Program-made: the position numbers and the translations under genes
Source: Nitratireductor sp. GISD-1A_MAKvit
Lineage (GTDB): Bacteria > Pseudomonadota > Alphaproteobacteria > Rhizobiales > Rhizobiaceae
NCBI RefSeq assembly: GCF_040819555.1
Contig: NZ_CP161919.1
Span: 62,001 to 126,000, forward strand
Direction: 5' to 3'
Length of the DNA stretch: 64,000 nt
Shown here: positions 1 through 9,113 of the stretch, one piece after another
Layout: each line of letters begins with the position of its first letter
Numbering within the stretch: the stretch's first letter is position 1
Notes under the pieces: generated by a model
Seen by the model: only the letters and a program-made list of their open reading frames with translations
The model's database searches: none
What the model was told of the DNA's origin: nothing

Positions 1-494
1 CGGTGTTTCAGGATCCCTATTCCTCGCTCGACCCGCGCCAGAAGGTACAGTCCATCATTGCCGAGCCTTTGCGGGCGCTGGGCATTCCCGGCTCTCATCG
101 GGAGGCGATCGAGAAAGCGCTCCACGATGTCGGCCTGCCGGCAGATGCCATCGAGCGCTATCCGCATGAGTTTTCCGGCGGTCAGCGTCAACGCATTGCC
201 ATTGCGCGCGCCATTGTCGCGCGTCCGCAGCTCATTCTTGCAGATGAAGCGGTGAGTGCGCTGGATCTCTCGACGCGTGCACGCATCGTCGATCTTCTCA
301 AGGCGCTTTCGGAGGAAATGACGATCCTGCTCGTTTCGCACGACCTGGCGGTTGTCGCGGCGCTGTGCGAGGAGATCGTCATTCTGGAAAAGGGCCGTGT
401 CGTCGAAAGTGGCAAGACCGCTGACATTCTTGCAAATCCCGCGCATCCCTATACGCAAAAACTGCTTGCCAGTGTGCCGCGGATGCCGGCCTGA
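1..494 (+). CDS. Oligopeptide/dipeptide ABC transporter ATP-binding protein, C-terminal part (5' end outside window)
   Basis: The nucleotide-binding subunit of a peptide-type (DppF/OppF-like) importer. The reading frame is already open at the window edge, so the Walker A region is missing. Visible are the Q-loop (VFQDPYSSLDP), the ABC signature (SGGQRQR), Walker B (LILADEAVSALD), the H-loop (LLVSHD), and the peptide-transporter C-terminal pattern NPAHPYTQKLL. Walker B reads DEA where DEP is usual. The gene ends 22 bp before the end of a convergent gene. The family is clear; the substrate is not, because the partner subunits lie outside the window. Confidence 0.93.
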   Translation, partial: VFQDPYSSLDPRQKVQSIIAEPLRALGIPGSHREAIEKALHDVGLPADAIERYPHEFSGGQRQRIAIARAIVARPQLILADEAVSALDLSTRARIVDLLKALSEEMTILLVSHDLAVVAALCEEIVILEKGRVVESGKTADILANPAHPYTQKLLASVPRMPA

Positions 495-516
495 GCCCGG
501 CACCCGCAGTTAATGA

Positions 517-1374
517 TTAGCCTTCGATCTCGACCCAAAAGGGCTGGTGGTCGGAGCCCTGCGCATCCATGTCGATCCATGCACGCCTGACGCTCGCGGC
601 CATGTTCGAGCTCACCACGCAATGGTCGATCCGCTCGCCTGAACCGATGAAGCTCACGCCTTCATCTTCGTCATTGCCGGCGGCGACCCATGCATCGGTG
701 AACCCGCCATCCTGCACGAGGCGGCCATGCTTCTCGGAGCGGTCGCCGATCAGCAGAGCATATTCCTCGCTGTCGAGCGTGAAGTTGAAGTCGCCCATCA
801 CGATTGTGCGCTCGGGCACGGGCGGCGGCGGGATCTCATACCAGTCGCCGGCGATCTTTCCGCCCCAAGCCGAACCACGATGCGACGCGTTGAGGAGAAG
901 GTCCATCGCATGATGCACCTGCGGCAGCCGTGTCTGTGGGCCGATATGATCGAAATGCACGGAGCAGAAACGCAGTGGCCCCGTATCCGTGTCCACCACG
1001 GTTTCAATCATCGCACGCTGCTGGTGATACTGGTTCGTGAGTGCCATCTTGGGCAGAAGATGGTTCATGGAGGAAAGAATTGGCCAGCGCGAAAGCACCA
1101 TGTTGCCGACCTGCCGCCGGCGATGCGTTATCGAGCCGTCATCGCCGACGATGGAGGCATCGATATCGATGCCGGGGCCATACACCCAGTGATAACCGGG
1201 CAGCCGCGCGCCGATCTCCTGCGCCTGATGCACCAGCCCGGTGCGGGGGAAGTAAGTTTCCACTTCCTGCAGGGCGATCAGGTCCGCACCCTCGATCTCG
1301 GAGACGATGCGGTCGAGGTTGAACTGCTCGTCCTTCCCCTTGGAATACTGGATGTTGTAGCTGACGAGCTTCAT
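517..1374 (-). CDS. Endonuclease/exonuclease/phosphatase (EEP) family hydrolase
   Basis: A 285-residue EEP-fold metal-dependent phosphodiesterase/phosphatase. The motifs are in order: N7-I-Q near the start, ALQEVETY (metal-binding Glu), the central GDFNF, and the C-terminal SDHQPFWVE. There is no signal peptide, so it is probably cytoplasmic. Its ATG overlaps the stop of the upstream ATPase gene (ATGA), making it the last gene of the Ugp-type operon. That context, with a metallophosphoesterase as first gene, suggests hydrolysis of an imported phosphodiester; this is inference. Confidence 0.85.
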   Translation of the reverse strand: MKLVSYNIQYSKGKDEQFNLDRIVSEIEGADLIALQEVETYFPRTGLVHQAQEIGARLPGYHWVYGPGIDIDASIVGDDGSITHRRRQVGNMVLSRWPILSSMNHLLPKMALTNQYHQQRAMIETVVDTDTGPLRFCSVHFDHIGPQTRLPQVHHAMDLLLNASHRGSAWGGKIAGDWYEIPPPPVPERTIVMGDFNFTLDSEEYALLIGDRSEKHGRLVQDGGFTDAWVAAGNDEDEGVSFIGSGERIDHCVVSSNMAASVRRAWIDMDAQGSDHQPFWVEIEG

Positions 1375-2519
1375 TGAATGGCTCCGGCAAGAGTGGGCTG
1401 GCTGGCTGTGACGGGTTGGGCGGCGGGGTTGCTCTCTGCCACGATGCGTTTCTCGGACGATGCGTCAAAAAGATGAACGCTTTCCGCCGCGATCGAGAGC
1501 GAGCAGGGTGTACCCGGTGAAGGGTGCCTGCGCCCGGCGGAATGCAGCACGAAGTCACGTCCGGCGAGACGGCCATGCATCAGTCGGCCGCTGCCCTGTT
1601 CCTCGGAGAAGTCGAAGGCGACGGTCAGAAGATGCGGATCGTTGGCTTCCGGCACGATCTTCAGATCCTCGGGTCGAAGGCCGACGATGACCGACTGGCC
1701 GGCGATGGTCTTGCCGATGCCGGGGTCTATGGGAAGGCGGAAATTCGTGTTGTCGATAACAGCGAAGGTTCCGTCGTCGGAGACGCCGCAGGGCAGGAAG
1801 TTCATCGCCGGCGAGCCGATGAAGCCACCGACATAGACGCTGGCAGGCGCGTGGTAGACCTCTTCGGGCGTGCCGACCTGCTCGATCCGGCCGGCATTCA
1901 TCACCACCAGCCTGTCGGCAAGCGACATGGCCTCCACCTGATCGTGCGTCACGAAGACGGAGGTGGCTTTCAGCGCGCGGTGCAGGCGGCGGATTTCCAG
2001 CCGCATCTGTACGCGCAGCTTGGCATCGAGATTGGAAAGCGGCTCGTCGAAGAGGAACACTTTGGGCTCGCGGACGATGGCGCGGCCCATGGCAACGCGC
2101 TGGCGCTGACCGCCCGAAAGCTGTGCCGGCTTGCGGTCGAGAAGCTGGTCGAGACCGAGGCTTTTTGCGGTGGCTTCCACCTTCTGCATCCGTTCGGCCT
2201 TGCGCATGCCGCCGACCTTCAGAGCGTAGCCGATGTTTTGCGCCACGGTCATGTGCGGGTAGAGCGCATAGTTCTGAAACACCATGGCGCAGCCGCGCTC
2301 GCGTGGTTCGAGCCTGTTGACCACTGTGTTCTCGATGGCGATCTCGCCGTTGCTGATTTCCTCAAGCCCGGCGATCATGCGCAGAAGTGTGGACTTCCCG
2401 CAGCCCGAAGGGCCGAGAATGACGATGAACTCGCCATCGTGAATGTCGAGGTCGACACCGTGAACGACCTGGTTCTTGCCGTAGAATTTTTCGACCTTGC
2501 GAATGTTGATATCGGCCAT
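1371..2519 (-). CDS. ugpC: Ugp/Mal-type ABC transporter ATP-binding protein
   Basis: A 382-residue ATPase of the CUT1 sugar/glycerol-3-phosphate group. It has Walker A ([11 protein letters not shown], about residues 36-46), Q-loop ([12 protein letters not shown]), signature ([14 protein letters not shown]), Walker B ([16 protein letters not shown]), H-loop (FVTHDQ) and a C-terminal TOBE-like regulatory region. The length is normal. It follows the UgpE-like permease by 20 bp and overlaps the EEP gene. The symbol is by family and operon; malK- or ugpC-type cannot be told apart from sequence alone. Confidence 0.88.
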   Translation of the reverse strand: MADINIRKVEKFYGKNQVVHGVDLDIHDGEFIVILGPSGCGKSTLLRMIAGLEEISNGEIAIENTVVNRLEPRERGCAMVFQNYALYPHMTVAQNIGYALKVGGMRKAERMQKVEATAKSLGLDQLLDRKPAQLSGGQRQRVAMGRAIVREPKVFLFDEPLSNLDAKLRVQMRLEIRRLHRALKATSVFVTHDQVEAMSLADRLVVMNAGRIEQVGTPEEVYHAPASVYVGGFIGSPAMNFLPCGVSDDGTFAVIDNTNFRLPIDPGIGKTIAGQSVIVGLRPEDLKIVPEANDPHLLTVAFDFSEEQGSGRLMHGRLAGRDFVLHSAGRRHPSPGTPCSLSIAAESVHLFDASSEKRIVAESNPAAQPVTASQPTLAGAIQ

Positions 2520-2539
2520 GATGACAGCCTTTCCTGAAA

Positions 2540-3457
2540 TTATTTTTCGGTGCTGATGAGGCCGCGCACGAACCAGCGTTGCATCAGGACAACGACGAGC
2601 AGCGGCGGCAGCATGACGATGAGTGTTCCGGCCATGGCGACATTCCAGTCGGCGATGGCGTCAGGGCCGGGGATGAGGCGGCGCAGCTCCATCACAACGG
2701 TGGAGTAGTTTGCCCGGTCGGTGATGATGAGCAGCGGCCACAGATACTGGTTCCACGCATAGACGAACATGATGGTGGCAAGGGCCGCGATGTTGGTGCG
2801 CGACAGGGGCAACAGTATCTCGACAAAGAAGCGGAATGGACCCGAGCCGTCCATCTTGGCCGCTTCCACCAGTTCGTCGGGAATGGTGAGGAAGAACTGG
2901 CGGTAGAGAAACGTGCCGGTCGCCGTTGCTACCAGCGGCAGGATCAGGCCCGTATAGGAGTTCAGCATGTTCCATTCGAGCGAGAGCTCGACGCCTGAGA
3001 TCTGGGCGATAAGCCAGCTTATGCCGGTGGCGTCGAGGATGGTCTGGAACGGGTAGAGCGCGTTGGCGGCCACCGAATAGGTGGGCACGATGCGCACTTC
3101 CAGCGGCAGCATCAGGGTGATGAAGATCACCCAGAAAAACACCATGCGCAGGCGGTAGTTGAAGAACACGATGGAGAAGGCGCTGATGGCCGAAATGATC
3201 ACCTTTCCGATCACGACGGCGATGGCGACGATCATCGAATTCATGAACTTCACGCCGAATTCGGCGCGGGTCCATGCGGCGGTGAGGTTGTTCCACAACT
3301 CGCCGCCCGGCAGGTAGTGCACATTGGGCGAGTTGACCTCGGCCACCGTCAGCGTGGCGGCGACGAATGCGAGCCAGATTGGAATGATCAAAAGCAGGGC
3401 GCCGGCGATGAGGATCACATGCGTGACGATGTTGAGGAGGGGGGTGCGTTCGATCAT
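2540..3457 (-). CDS. ugpE: Ugp-type ABC transporter permease (UgpE-like)
   Basis: A 305-residue inner-membrane permease with about six hydrophobic segments. It carries the EAA-type cytoplasmic loop ([23 protein letters not shown]), which docks on the ATPase, and the C-terminal [14 protein letters not shown] ending typical of UgpE-like proteins. It lies between the UgpA-like permease (10 bp gap) and the ATPase. It would import glycerol-3-phosphate or a glycerophosphodiester if the Ugp assignment holds. Confidence 0.88.
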   Translation of the reverse strand: MIERTPLLNIVTHVILIAGALLLIIPIWLAFVAATLTVAEVNSPNVHYLPGGELWNNLTAAWTRAEFGVKFMNSMIVAIAVVIGKVIISAISAFSIVFFNYRLRMVFFWVIFITLMLPLEVRIVPTYSVAANALYPFQTILDATGISWLIAQISGVELSLEWNMLNSYTGLILPLVATATGTFLYRQFFLTIPDELVEAAKMDGSGPFRFFVEILLPLSRTNIAALATIMFVYAWNQYLWPLLIITDRANYSTVVMELRRLIPGPDAIADWNVAMAGTLIVMLPPLLVVVLMQRWFVRGLISTEK

Positions 3458-3467
3458 GACTTGCTCC

Positions 3468-4352
3468 TCACGTGTAGTGCACGCGGCGTTCGATGAAGCG
3501 GAACTGGAAGAAGGTCATGAGGATGACGAGTCCCATGAGAACCAGTGATTGCGCAGCGGCACCGGAATAATCGAGCCCCTGAAAGCCATCCACATAGATC
3601 TTGTAGACCATCAGCTCGGTCGCACGGGCGGGCCCGCCTTCGGTCAGAATGTCGACGATGCCGAAGGAGTCCGTGAAGGAATCCGTCATGTTGATGACCA
3701 GCAGGAAGAAGATGGTCGGCGCGAGCAGCGGAAGCTGCAGGTCGACCATGCGGCGCATCACACGCGCGCCATCCATGGAACCGGCTTCAATCAGCGAGCG
3801 CGGAATGGACTGGAGCCCGGCCAGAAAGAAGATGAAGGAATAGGAGACCTGTTTCCACGCCTGGGTGATGATGATCGCGGTCATGGCATCGACGCCGGAG
3901 AGCGCGGGGTTCCACAGGCCAGGCGACAGCGTGTTCAGATAGGCAAAGACACCCGACTGCGGATTGAAGAGAAAGCGGAACGCGAGCGCGGCGGCGGGTG
4001 CCGCGATGGCATAGGGCCAGATCATGCCGACGCGGAAGAAGCGATAGCCGCGCAATTGCCTGTCGGCGAAGAGCGCCAGCACCAGCGCGATGGACATGGC
4101 AAGCCCGGTCGAAAGCACGGCAAAGACGATGCTGCGCCAGATCGAGGCCCAATAGGTCTCGTCGGAGAAAACCGCCTTGAAATTGTCGAGTCCGACCCAT
4201 TGATTGCCGCCGCCGAAGGGCTGCTCAAGGGTGAAGGCCCAATACATGGCCTGCGATGCCGGCCAGTAGAAGAACACGAAGATGATCAGCAACTGGGGGG
4301 CAATGAAGAGATAGGCCAGCCAGTTGGCCTTGAAATAAGCGCGCTTTTGCAT
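3468..4352 (-). CDS. ugpA: Ugp-type ABC transporter permease (UgpA-like)
   Basis: The first permease of the same importer, 294 residues from the ATG at 4352. That start begins MQKRAYFKANWLAYLF, matching UgpA-type N-termini. An in-frame GTG at 4397 would add 15 residues but lies inside a strong hairpin (4391-4417), so I prefer 4352. There are about six membrane segments and an EAA loop (SLIEAGSMDGARVMRRMVDLQLP). It sits between the binding-protein and UgpE genes. Confidence 0.86.
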   Translation of the reverse strand: MQKRAYFKANWLAYLFIAPQLLIIFVFFYWPASQAMYWAFTLEQPFGGGNQWVGLDNFKAVFSDETYWASIWRSIVFAVLSTGLAMSIALVLALFADRQLRGYRFFRVGMIWPYAIAAPAAALAFRFLFNPQSGVFAYLNTLSPGLWNPALSGVDAMTAIIITQAWKQVSYSFIFFLAGLQSIPRSLIEAGSMDGARVMRRMVDLQLPLLAPTIFFLLVINMTDSFTDSFGIVDILTEGGPARATELMVYKIYVDGFQGLDYSGAAAQSLVLMGLVILMTFFQFRFIERRVHYT

Positions 4353-4390
4353 GGGCGTTCCGGGGGTTGCGGAGACAGGCTGAAATGGAG

Positions 4391-4417
4391 GCGCCACGGC
4401 TCATCGAGCCGCGGCGC
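4391..4417 (-). promoter_or_regulatory. Hairpin between the ugpB-like and ugpA-like genes
   Basis: GCGCCACGGCTC and GAGCCGCGGCGC pair over 12 positions (11 matched) with a 3-nt loop, directly after the binding-protein stop. There is no T-run. Such structures commonly protect the upstream binding-protein mRNA and lower permease expression. The structure is seen; the role is inferred. Confidence 0.55.
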
Positions 4418-4434
4418 GCTGGAGTTGGCCTGCT

Positions 4435-5764
4435 TCAGGGCAGCGTCTTGCCCTTGTAGGTGCGCTCGAACTTGCGCAGCATCGTGTTGGAGCGTTTGAC
4501 GGCGTCGTCCAGCGCTTCCTGAGGGGTCTTCTGACCGCTCAGAACGGCCTGCATCTGCGAGGTCCACTCGGCGCGGATCTGCACGAAATTGCCGAGGCGG
4601 ATGCCGCGGGTCAGCGGGGTGACCGGCGTGTAGGTGAGCGATTCAATGGCCTTCTCGCGGCCCTTGTAAGGGCGCTCGTCATAAAAGCCCTTCTTGACGA
4701 GATAGTCGAAACCTTCGTCGGTCACCGGGATATAGCCTGTCACCGTGCTCCAGAACTCGGCGGATTCGGGTTCGGCAAGGAATTTGAAATATTCGGCCGC
4801 GCCGCGATACTGCTCTTCGGTCTTGCCGGAAAGCGTCCAGAGCGATGCACCGCCCACGACCGAGTTCTTGCGCTCCGTGCCCTCATAAACAGGCAGCATG
4901 GCCACGTCCCAGAGGAAACCCTCGCCGACCTGCTCCGTGACGGCCTGATGGCTTGCGATGGAGCCGAAGAAGTGCGCGCACTCGCCGGCGGCGAAGGCAT
5001 CGCGGGTGGAGAGGGCCGGTTTCGCGGGTCTTGATGACCAGAAGGCCCTCGTCGATCCAGCGCTTGATGTCCTTCATGTGTTTGGCATGAAGCGTGGTGT
5101 TGAACACCACTTCCGCGTCGAGGCCGTCATAGCCATTGTTCTTCGTGGCGATCGGCTCACCATGGACCATGGAGAACTGCTCCAGATCCACCCATGAGGA
5201 AGGCGCGTAACCGGCAGGGCAGGCGCTGCCGGCTTCTTTCAGCTCGCGCAGGATCTGCTCATACTCTTCCCAGGTTTTCGGTGCTTCGTCGCGGCCGATG
5301 GATTTGTAGGCGTCGACGTTCCAGTACATCATCGCCGTGGAGGAGTTGAACGGCATGGACCAGAGGCGGCCCTCAGAGTCGGCGTAGTAGTTGGCGATGC
5401 CCGGGAAATAGGAGTCCCAGTCGATGTCGATCCCGTGATCTTCCATCAGCTTGTAAGCTGGATACACCTGCCCCGAAAGCATCAGGTCGGGTGCCGAGAC
5501 CTCGACTCCCTGCACGATGGTCGGATGCTTTTTGGCGCGGAAGGCGGCGATGGTGTTTTGCAGGGCCGTGGCATAGTCGCCCTGGCTGACGCAGGAAATC
5601 TCGTACTTGTCCTGCGAAGCGTTGAAGCGGTCGCAGGTGGCCTGAACCTGTTCACCTAACTGACCGGTGAGACCGTACCAGTATTCGAACTTGACCCTTT
5701 CGGCCATTGCCGATGTCGTCAGTGCCAGCAGCGCGAGCGTGCTTGCGATGAGTGTCTTTTGCAT
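4435..5764 (-). pseudogene. ugpB: Ugp-type ABC transporter substrate-binding protein, one frameshift (probably a sequence error)
   Basis: The periplasmic binding protein of the Ugp-type importer. The start at 5764 is set by the signal peptide MQKTLIASTLALLALTTSAMA and an upstream AAGGGAAC ribosome site; an upstream in-frame ATG at 5857 lacks this. The frame breaks at the GGG run 5013-5015 (plus strand). Removing one base joins RETG to LSTRDAFAAGECAHFFGS and gives 442 residues, the normal UgpB length. The span is 3n+1 bases. The second half continues to a normal C-terminus (ERTYKGKTLP). As read, the protein is truncated and the importer would fail. The motif at the break is shared with seven other genes here. 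Confidence 0.85.
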
Positions 5765-5858
5765 CTTGGTTCCCTTGGATGGAAAGAAGCGGTCGCCGGC
5801 ACCAGCACCGGTCGCGCCTTGGCCTATCGGTGCGTCTTGACAGTTGGGTGACCGCAAA

Positions 5859-5876
5859 ATGAAACTTATTTGAAAG
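5859..5876 (-). promoter_or_regulatory. Weak Pho-box-like direct repeat upstream of the ugpB-like gene
   Basis: On the minus strand CTTTCAAATAAGTTTCAT matches CTGTCATAAATCTGTCAT at 12 of 18 positions, with TTTCA repeated at 11-bp spacing. It lies 95 bp before the ugpB start, in the gap after the metallophosphoesterase gene. It may be a secondary PhoB site; the match is modest. Confidence 0.35.
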
Positions 5877-5891
5877 CGCCCGGTTTAATGG

Positions 5892-6740
5892 TTAGCCGGC
5901 AACTTTTTCGCGCTCAGCATTGTCTTCCGCGTGTTTGTGGCGTTTTCCAAAGAGGCCGTCGGCCATTTCCGCGTGGCGGTGAATGTAATCGTGGAAGTGC
6001 ACGAGCGTGCTGTGCTCATCGGCCAGAACCACTGCGTACTGAGCTGGGCCATCGAGCCGCAGCGGCTCACCCGGCATGCCCGGCAGATGTGCGTTGACAT
6101 CGTAGTGGTTGCCGGAAATCGTGGTCAGGGGCATGCCGTGCCACAGGCCCGTCGTCTGCCGGTGCACGTGGCCGGCCATCACCTGACGAATGTCGGGGTG
6201 CGTCTTCAGGACATCGAGAAAGCGCTCCGATTCCTGCAGCTTGATCTGGTCCACGGGCATGTGAAGATCGTTTGCATGATGGTGCATGACGATGATGACC
6301 GGCCGGTCCTTGGCTTCTTCGAGGCGGGTGGCGAGCCATGAAAGGCGCGTTTCGCACAACACGCCGCTGACGATTTCCGGCTCGGAGGAATCGATGACGA
6401 TGACGCGATATCCCTTCACGTCGACGGCCTTCTGGATATGGCCGTTCTCATCATCGTGCAGGGTGCCGAACACCTGCTTGAACCGGTCGCGGTGGTCGTG
6501 GTTTCCGAGCGTGAGCACGACCGGCATCTCGAGCTGGTCGATCATCCGGTCGAGAATCTCATAGGCGGGCACCTCGCCGCGGTCTGCAAGGTCGCCGGCG
6601 AAGATGCAGAAATCCGCATCCCCATGGTTGGTGTTGGCGCTGTCGATGGCTGCCTGGAGACGCCTGGTCGTGTCCAGCCCGTTGGTGGCGACACCTTCCG
6701 GCGAGAGGTGAATGTCGCTCATGACGATGAATTTCAGCAT
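5892..6740 (-). CDS. Calcineurin-like metallophosphoesterase (GpdQ/CpdA-like phosphodiesterase)
   Basis: A 282-residue class III cyclic-nucleotide/glycerophosphodiesterase-type enzyme. The dinuclear metal motifs appear in order: SDIHLS (Asp, His), AGDLADRG, LGNHDHRD, the MHHHA histidines and GHVHRQT. There is no signal peptide, so it is probably cytoplasmic. It is the first gene of the operon running to 517 and sits directly behind a Pho box. Next to a glycerol-3-phosphate-type importer, a phosphodiester substrate such as glycerophosphodiester is more likely than cAMP. This is inference from context. Confidence 0.85.
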   Translation of the reverse strand: MLKFIVMSDIHLSPEGVATNGLDTTRRLQAAIDSANTNHGDADFCIFAGDLADRGEVPAYEILDRMIDQLEMPVVLTLGNHDHRDRFKQVFGTLHDDENGHIQKAVDVKGYRVIVIDSSEPEIVSGVLCETRLSWLATRLEEAKDRPVIIVMHHHANDLHMPVDQIKLQESERFLDVLKTHPDIRQVMAGHVHRQTTGLWHGMPLTTISGNHYDVNAHLPGMPGEPLRLDGPAQYAVVLADEHSTLVHFHDYIHRHAEMADGLFGKRHKHAEDNAEREKVAG

Positions 6741-6818
6741 GATTGCCCCGCTGTTGTCGTGTGTTTTTCGGACCGAATGGCCGTTGCACAGCGGGTATCA
6801 CCGCCCTGTGTCGGGCAG

Positions 6819-6836
6819 CTGACAGATTTGTTGCAG
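6819..6836 (-). promoter_or_regulatory. Pho box (PhoB operator) of the phosphodiesterase-ugp operon
   Basis: On the minus strand CTGCAACAAATCTGTCAG matches the PhoB consensus CTGTCATAAATCTGTCAT at 14 of 18 positions, including the whole AAATCTGTCA half. It ends 79 bp upstream of the first gene, a normal activator position. It points to induction by phosphate starvation, in keeping with the encoded functions. Confidence 0.7.
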
Positions 6837-6875
6837 CAATATTACAATGCGGTGACCGGCGTGGCCGGGACCCTC

Positions 6876-7859
6876 TCAGCCTTCGGCGGGGATGGCGTAT
6901 TTCTCGATCATCGTCTCGAGATAGCTGACCGCTTCATCACCTTTCAATGCATCGCCCCAAAGGCGTTCGGCAATGTCTTCATGCAGGGTCATGGCTTCGG
7001 GCGCCGAGGTGATGAGCGCCACGCCGACACGGATGTTTGGCTGTTCACCGAGCCGGAAGGGGCTGATCGCCAGCACAGAGCGGTCCTGCTGGCGGAAGAT
7101 CTGGAAACTGGTTGCAGGCACGGGCTCGCGCACGATGCCGATCTGAATGCCGATCGGCTGTTCCCGCAGCATGGTGAGGATGTACTCGGCCTCCCGGCGT
7201 GCCTGGAGGCGACGTTTATGCACGACATCTGGCGGGAGATCATGTCGACCGATCAAGCCGTGCAGCAAGAACCCTTCCAGGTCCGCCGAGGCAATAAGGC
7301 TCACGATCAGCGGCCGGCGCAGACGAAACGCCTTCTTGCGTGCACGCAGGATATCGATCAGCCCGTCCACCACCTCTCCCGAAGTGCCGTCCGGGTCTAC
7401 CTCGGCCGGAACGGATTCGCGCAGCACCTCCTGCAGTGCATCGTCATAGGCGTCCGAGGTCAGGAGGTAGGAGACCGGGCTGAACAGGCCGATCACCTGC
7501 TGGCAGTCGTCCTCGAGCTGACGCATGCGCTCGAAAAAGGCGATGGCGCTCGACACATATTCCACGCCAACACCCATGAGACTGGGCAACGAGACGCCCA
7601 GCACATCCGCGATGCTGGTGAGCATCTCGATCTTGCGGATTTCGCCTTTTTCGGCGCGATAGAGCGCGGCGCGCGAGATGCCCAGCTTCTCGGCCAGTTC
7701 TTCGGGAGCAAGCCCCTTGCCAAGGCGAAAAGCACGCAGGCGGGCGCCAATGTCGCTGAACCTGATCAGATCGCCCTGTGACGTGCTGTTTGGTGACACG
7801 CTTTTTTCTCGCAAGTTCCCGTGCCTTCCGTTATCGGGTGCGCTGCGTCGGCTTGTCAA
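6876..7859 (-). CDS. XRE-family transcriptional regulator with a large C-terminal domain
   Basis: A 327-residue regulator. An HTH lies at about residues 36-92 (GARLRAFRLGKGLAPEELAEKLGISRAALYRAEKGE). A C-terminal part of about 230 residues has no motif I recognise and probably senses the ligand. The ATG at 7859 is used; an in-frame GTG at 7799 (VSPNSTSQ) would be shorter. It is divergent from the TRAP-Pyr operon and separated by a 135-bp region with a palindrome and a promoter, so it probably controls that operon and itself. Confidence 0.82.
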   Translation of the reverse strand: MTSRRSAPDNGRHGNLREKSVSPNSTSQGDLIRFSDIGARLRAFRLGKGLAPEELAEKLGISRAALYRAEKGEIRKIEMLTSIADVLGVSLPSLMGVGVEYVSSAIAFFERMRQLEDDCQQVIGLFSPVSYLLTSDAYDDALQEVLRESVPAEVDPDGTSGEVVDGLIDILRARKKAFRLRRPLIVSLIASADLEGFLLHGLIGRHDLPPDVVHKRRLQARREAEYILTMLREQPIGIQIGIVREPVPATSFQIFRQQDRSVLAISPFRLGEQPNIRVGVALITSAPEAMTLHEDIAERLWGDALKGDEAVSYLETMIEKYAIPAEG

Positions 7860-7914
7860 CGCGTATGCTCAAATATGCACCATAAGCTCATAAATGGGAC
7901 AAAAAAGCAATTCG

Positions 7915-7928
7915 TCTCAATTTTGAGA
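7915..7928. promoter_or_regulatory. Operator-like palindrome in the XRE/TRAP divergent region
   Basis: TCTCAA-TT-TTGAGA is a perfect 6-bp inverted repeat just upstream of the -35 box of the TRAP operon. The same region carries a 12-bp direct repeat, CAAAAAAGCAAT, at 7900-7911 and 7971-7982, flanking the palindrome and promoter. Both are candidate binding sites for the divergent XRE regulator. Confidence 0.5.
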
Positions 7929-7934
7929 ATTTTG

Positions 7935-7963
7935 TTGACAGGCCAAAACTGGGCTCGTAGTCT
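7935..7963 (+). promoter_or_regulatory. Sigma-70-type promoter of the TRAP-Pyr operon
   Basis: TTGACA at 7935-7940 and TAGTCT at 7958-7963 are separated by 17 bp. They lie 31 bp upstream of the dctP ATG at 7995, which has GGAGGCGG as its ribosome site. The spacing and the perfect -35 box make this the strongest promoter match in the window. Confidence 0.6.
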
Positions 7964-7994
7964 GCTTGTTCAAAAAAGCAATGGAGGCGGAACA

Positions 7995-9020
7995 ATGAAA
8001 CATCTCATTCGGAAACTGGCTGCAACGACCGTGATGGGCGTGGCTGGCGCGGCATTCGCGACAGGCGTCTGGGCAGCGGATTTCGTGGCCAAGATCGGTC
8101 ACCTGGAATCGACGCAGCAGTCGCGTCATGTTCATCTCGAGAAGGTGGCCAAACTGGTCAATGAGCGCACGGACGGTGCTGTCGAATTCCAGATCTTCCC
8201 GCAGGGCCAGCTCGGCCAGCAGCGCGAAATGACAGAAGGCGTCCAGCTTGGCACGCTTGAGGCGACCGTGGCGCCAGCCGCTTTTCTTGGTGGCTTCAAT
8301 CCCGCCGTTTCCATCATGGACATTCCGTTCCTGCTTCCCGACAATGACGAGACCGCCCAGAAGATCCGCGGTGGCGCATTCGGTGAGGCGCTTTGTGATA
8401 GCTTCAATTCGCGCGGCGTGACCTGCATCGGCCTGTGGCCGAACGGCAAGAAGAACTTCACCTCTTCCAAGCCGCTCGCCAGCCTGGAAGACTTTGCCGG
8501 CCAAAAGTTCCGCGTGATGGATTCCAACATCCTCATCGAGCAGTTCAACTCGCTTGGCGCATCGGCGATCGCTCTGCCGTTCGGCGAACTTTACACCGCG
8601 CTTCAGACCGGCGTTGTCGATGGCGAGGAAAACCCCCTCGACACGATCCAGCGCATGAAGTTCTATGAAGTGCAGGAGCACCTCGTGCTTTCCGACCATG
8701 GTGCGATGGAAGACGTCATCCTCTTCAACCCGGCCTGGTGGGCGAGCCTTCCCGAAGAGCATCAGAAAACCATCGTCGATGCGTTCAACGAGGTCATTCC
8801 CGAGCTGATCGACCACAAGGCCGAGGCCGTTGCCGCAGCACTTGAGGAGATCAAGAAATCCGACATCGAAATTCGCGAAATGAGCGAGGAAGAGAAAGCT
8901 GCGTTCCGCGAAAAGATGTATCCGGCTGCACGCGCTGCCTATATCGAGCGCGCAGGTGAAGAAGGCGAGAAGCTGATCGCCATCTACGAAAAGGAATATG
9001 AGGCAACAAACGCGCAGTAA
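7995..9020 (+). CDS. TRAP transporter substrate-binding protein (DctP family)
   Basis: A 341-residue periplasmic binding protein. It starts at the ATG with GGAGGCGG upstream and has a Sec signal peptide ending in GVWAA. DctP hallmarks are QGQLGQQREMTEGVQLGTLE near residue 75, the ligand-carboxylate Arg region GQKFRVMDSN, and GVVDGEENPLDTI. It is followed by a hairpin, then DctQ and DctM. The downstream pyrimidine genes suggest an acidic ligand such as orotate, dihydroorotate or a carbamoyl-amino acid; that is inference. Confidence 0.92.
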   Translation: MKHLIRKLAATTVMGVAGAAFATGVWAADFVAKIGHLESTQQSRHVHLEKVAKLVNERTDGAVEFQIFPQGQLGQQREMTEGVQLGTLEATVAPAAFLGGFNPAVSIMDIPFLLPDNDETAQKIRGGAFGEALCDSFNSRGVTCIGLWPNGKKNFTSSKPLASLEDFAGQKFRVMDSNILIEQFNSLGASAIALPFGELYTALQTGVVDGEENPLDTIQRMKFYEVQEHLVLSDHGAMEDVILFNPAWWASLPEEHQKTIVDAFNEVIPELIDHKAEAVAAALEEIKKSDIEIREMSEEEKAAFREKMYPAARAAYIERAGEEGEKLIAIYEKEYEATNAQ

Positions 9021-9059
9021 GCGCAGCCTCTTACCGAACCAAAGCATTGACTTTCATGT

Positions 9060-9083
9060 GCCGGGCTCCACCGCGAGCCCGGC
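9060..9083 (+). promoter_or_regulatory. Hairpin between dctP and dctQ (attenuator or mRNA stabiliser)
   Basis: GCCGGGCTC pairs with GAGCCCGGC (9 bp, 6-nt loop), with a TTTTTT run 10 nt downstream at 9094-9099. It resembles a leaky terminator that would give much more binding protein than membrane subunits. Confidence 0.55.
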
Positions 9084-9113
9084 AACGGTTCCCTTTTTTC
9101 AAGGATCGAGACG

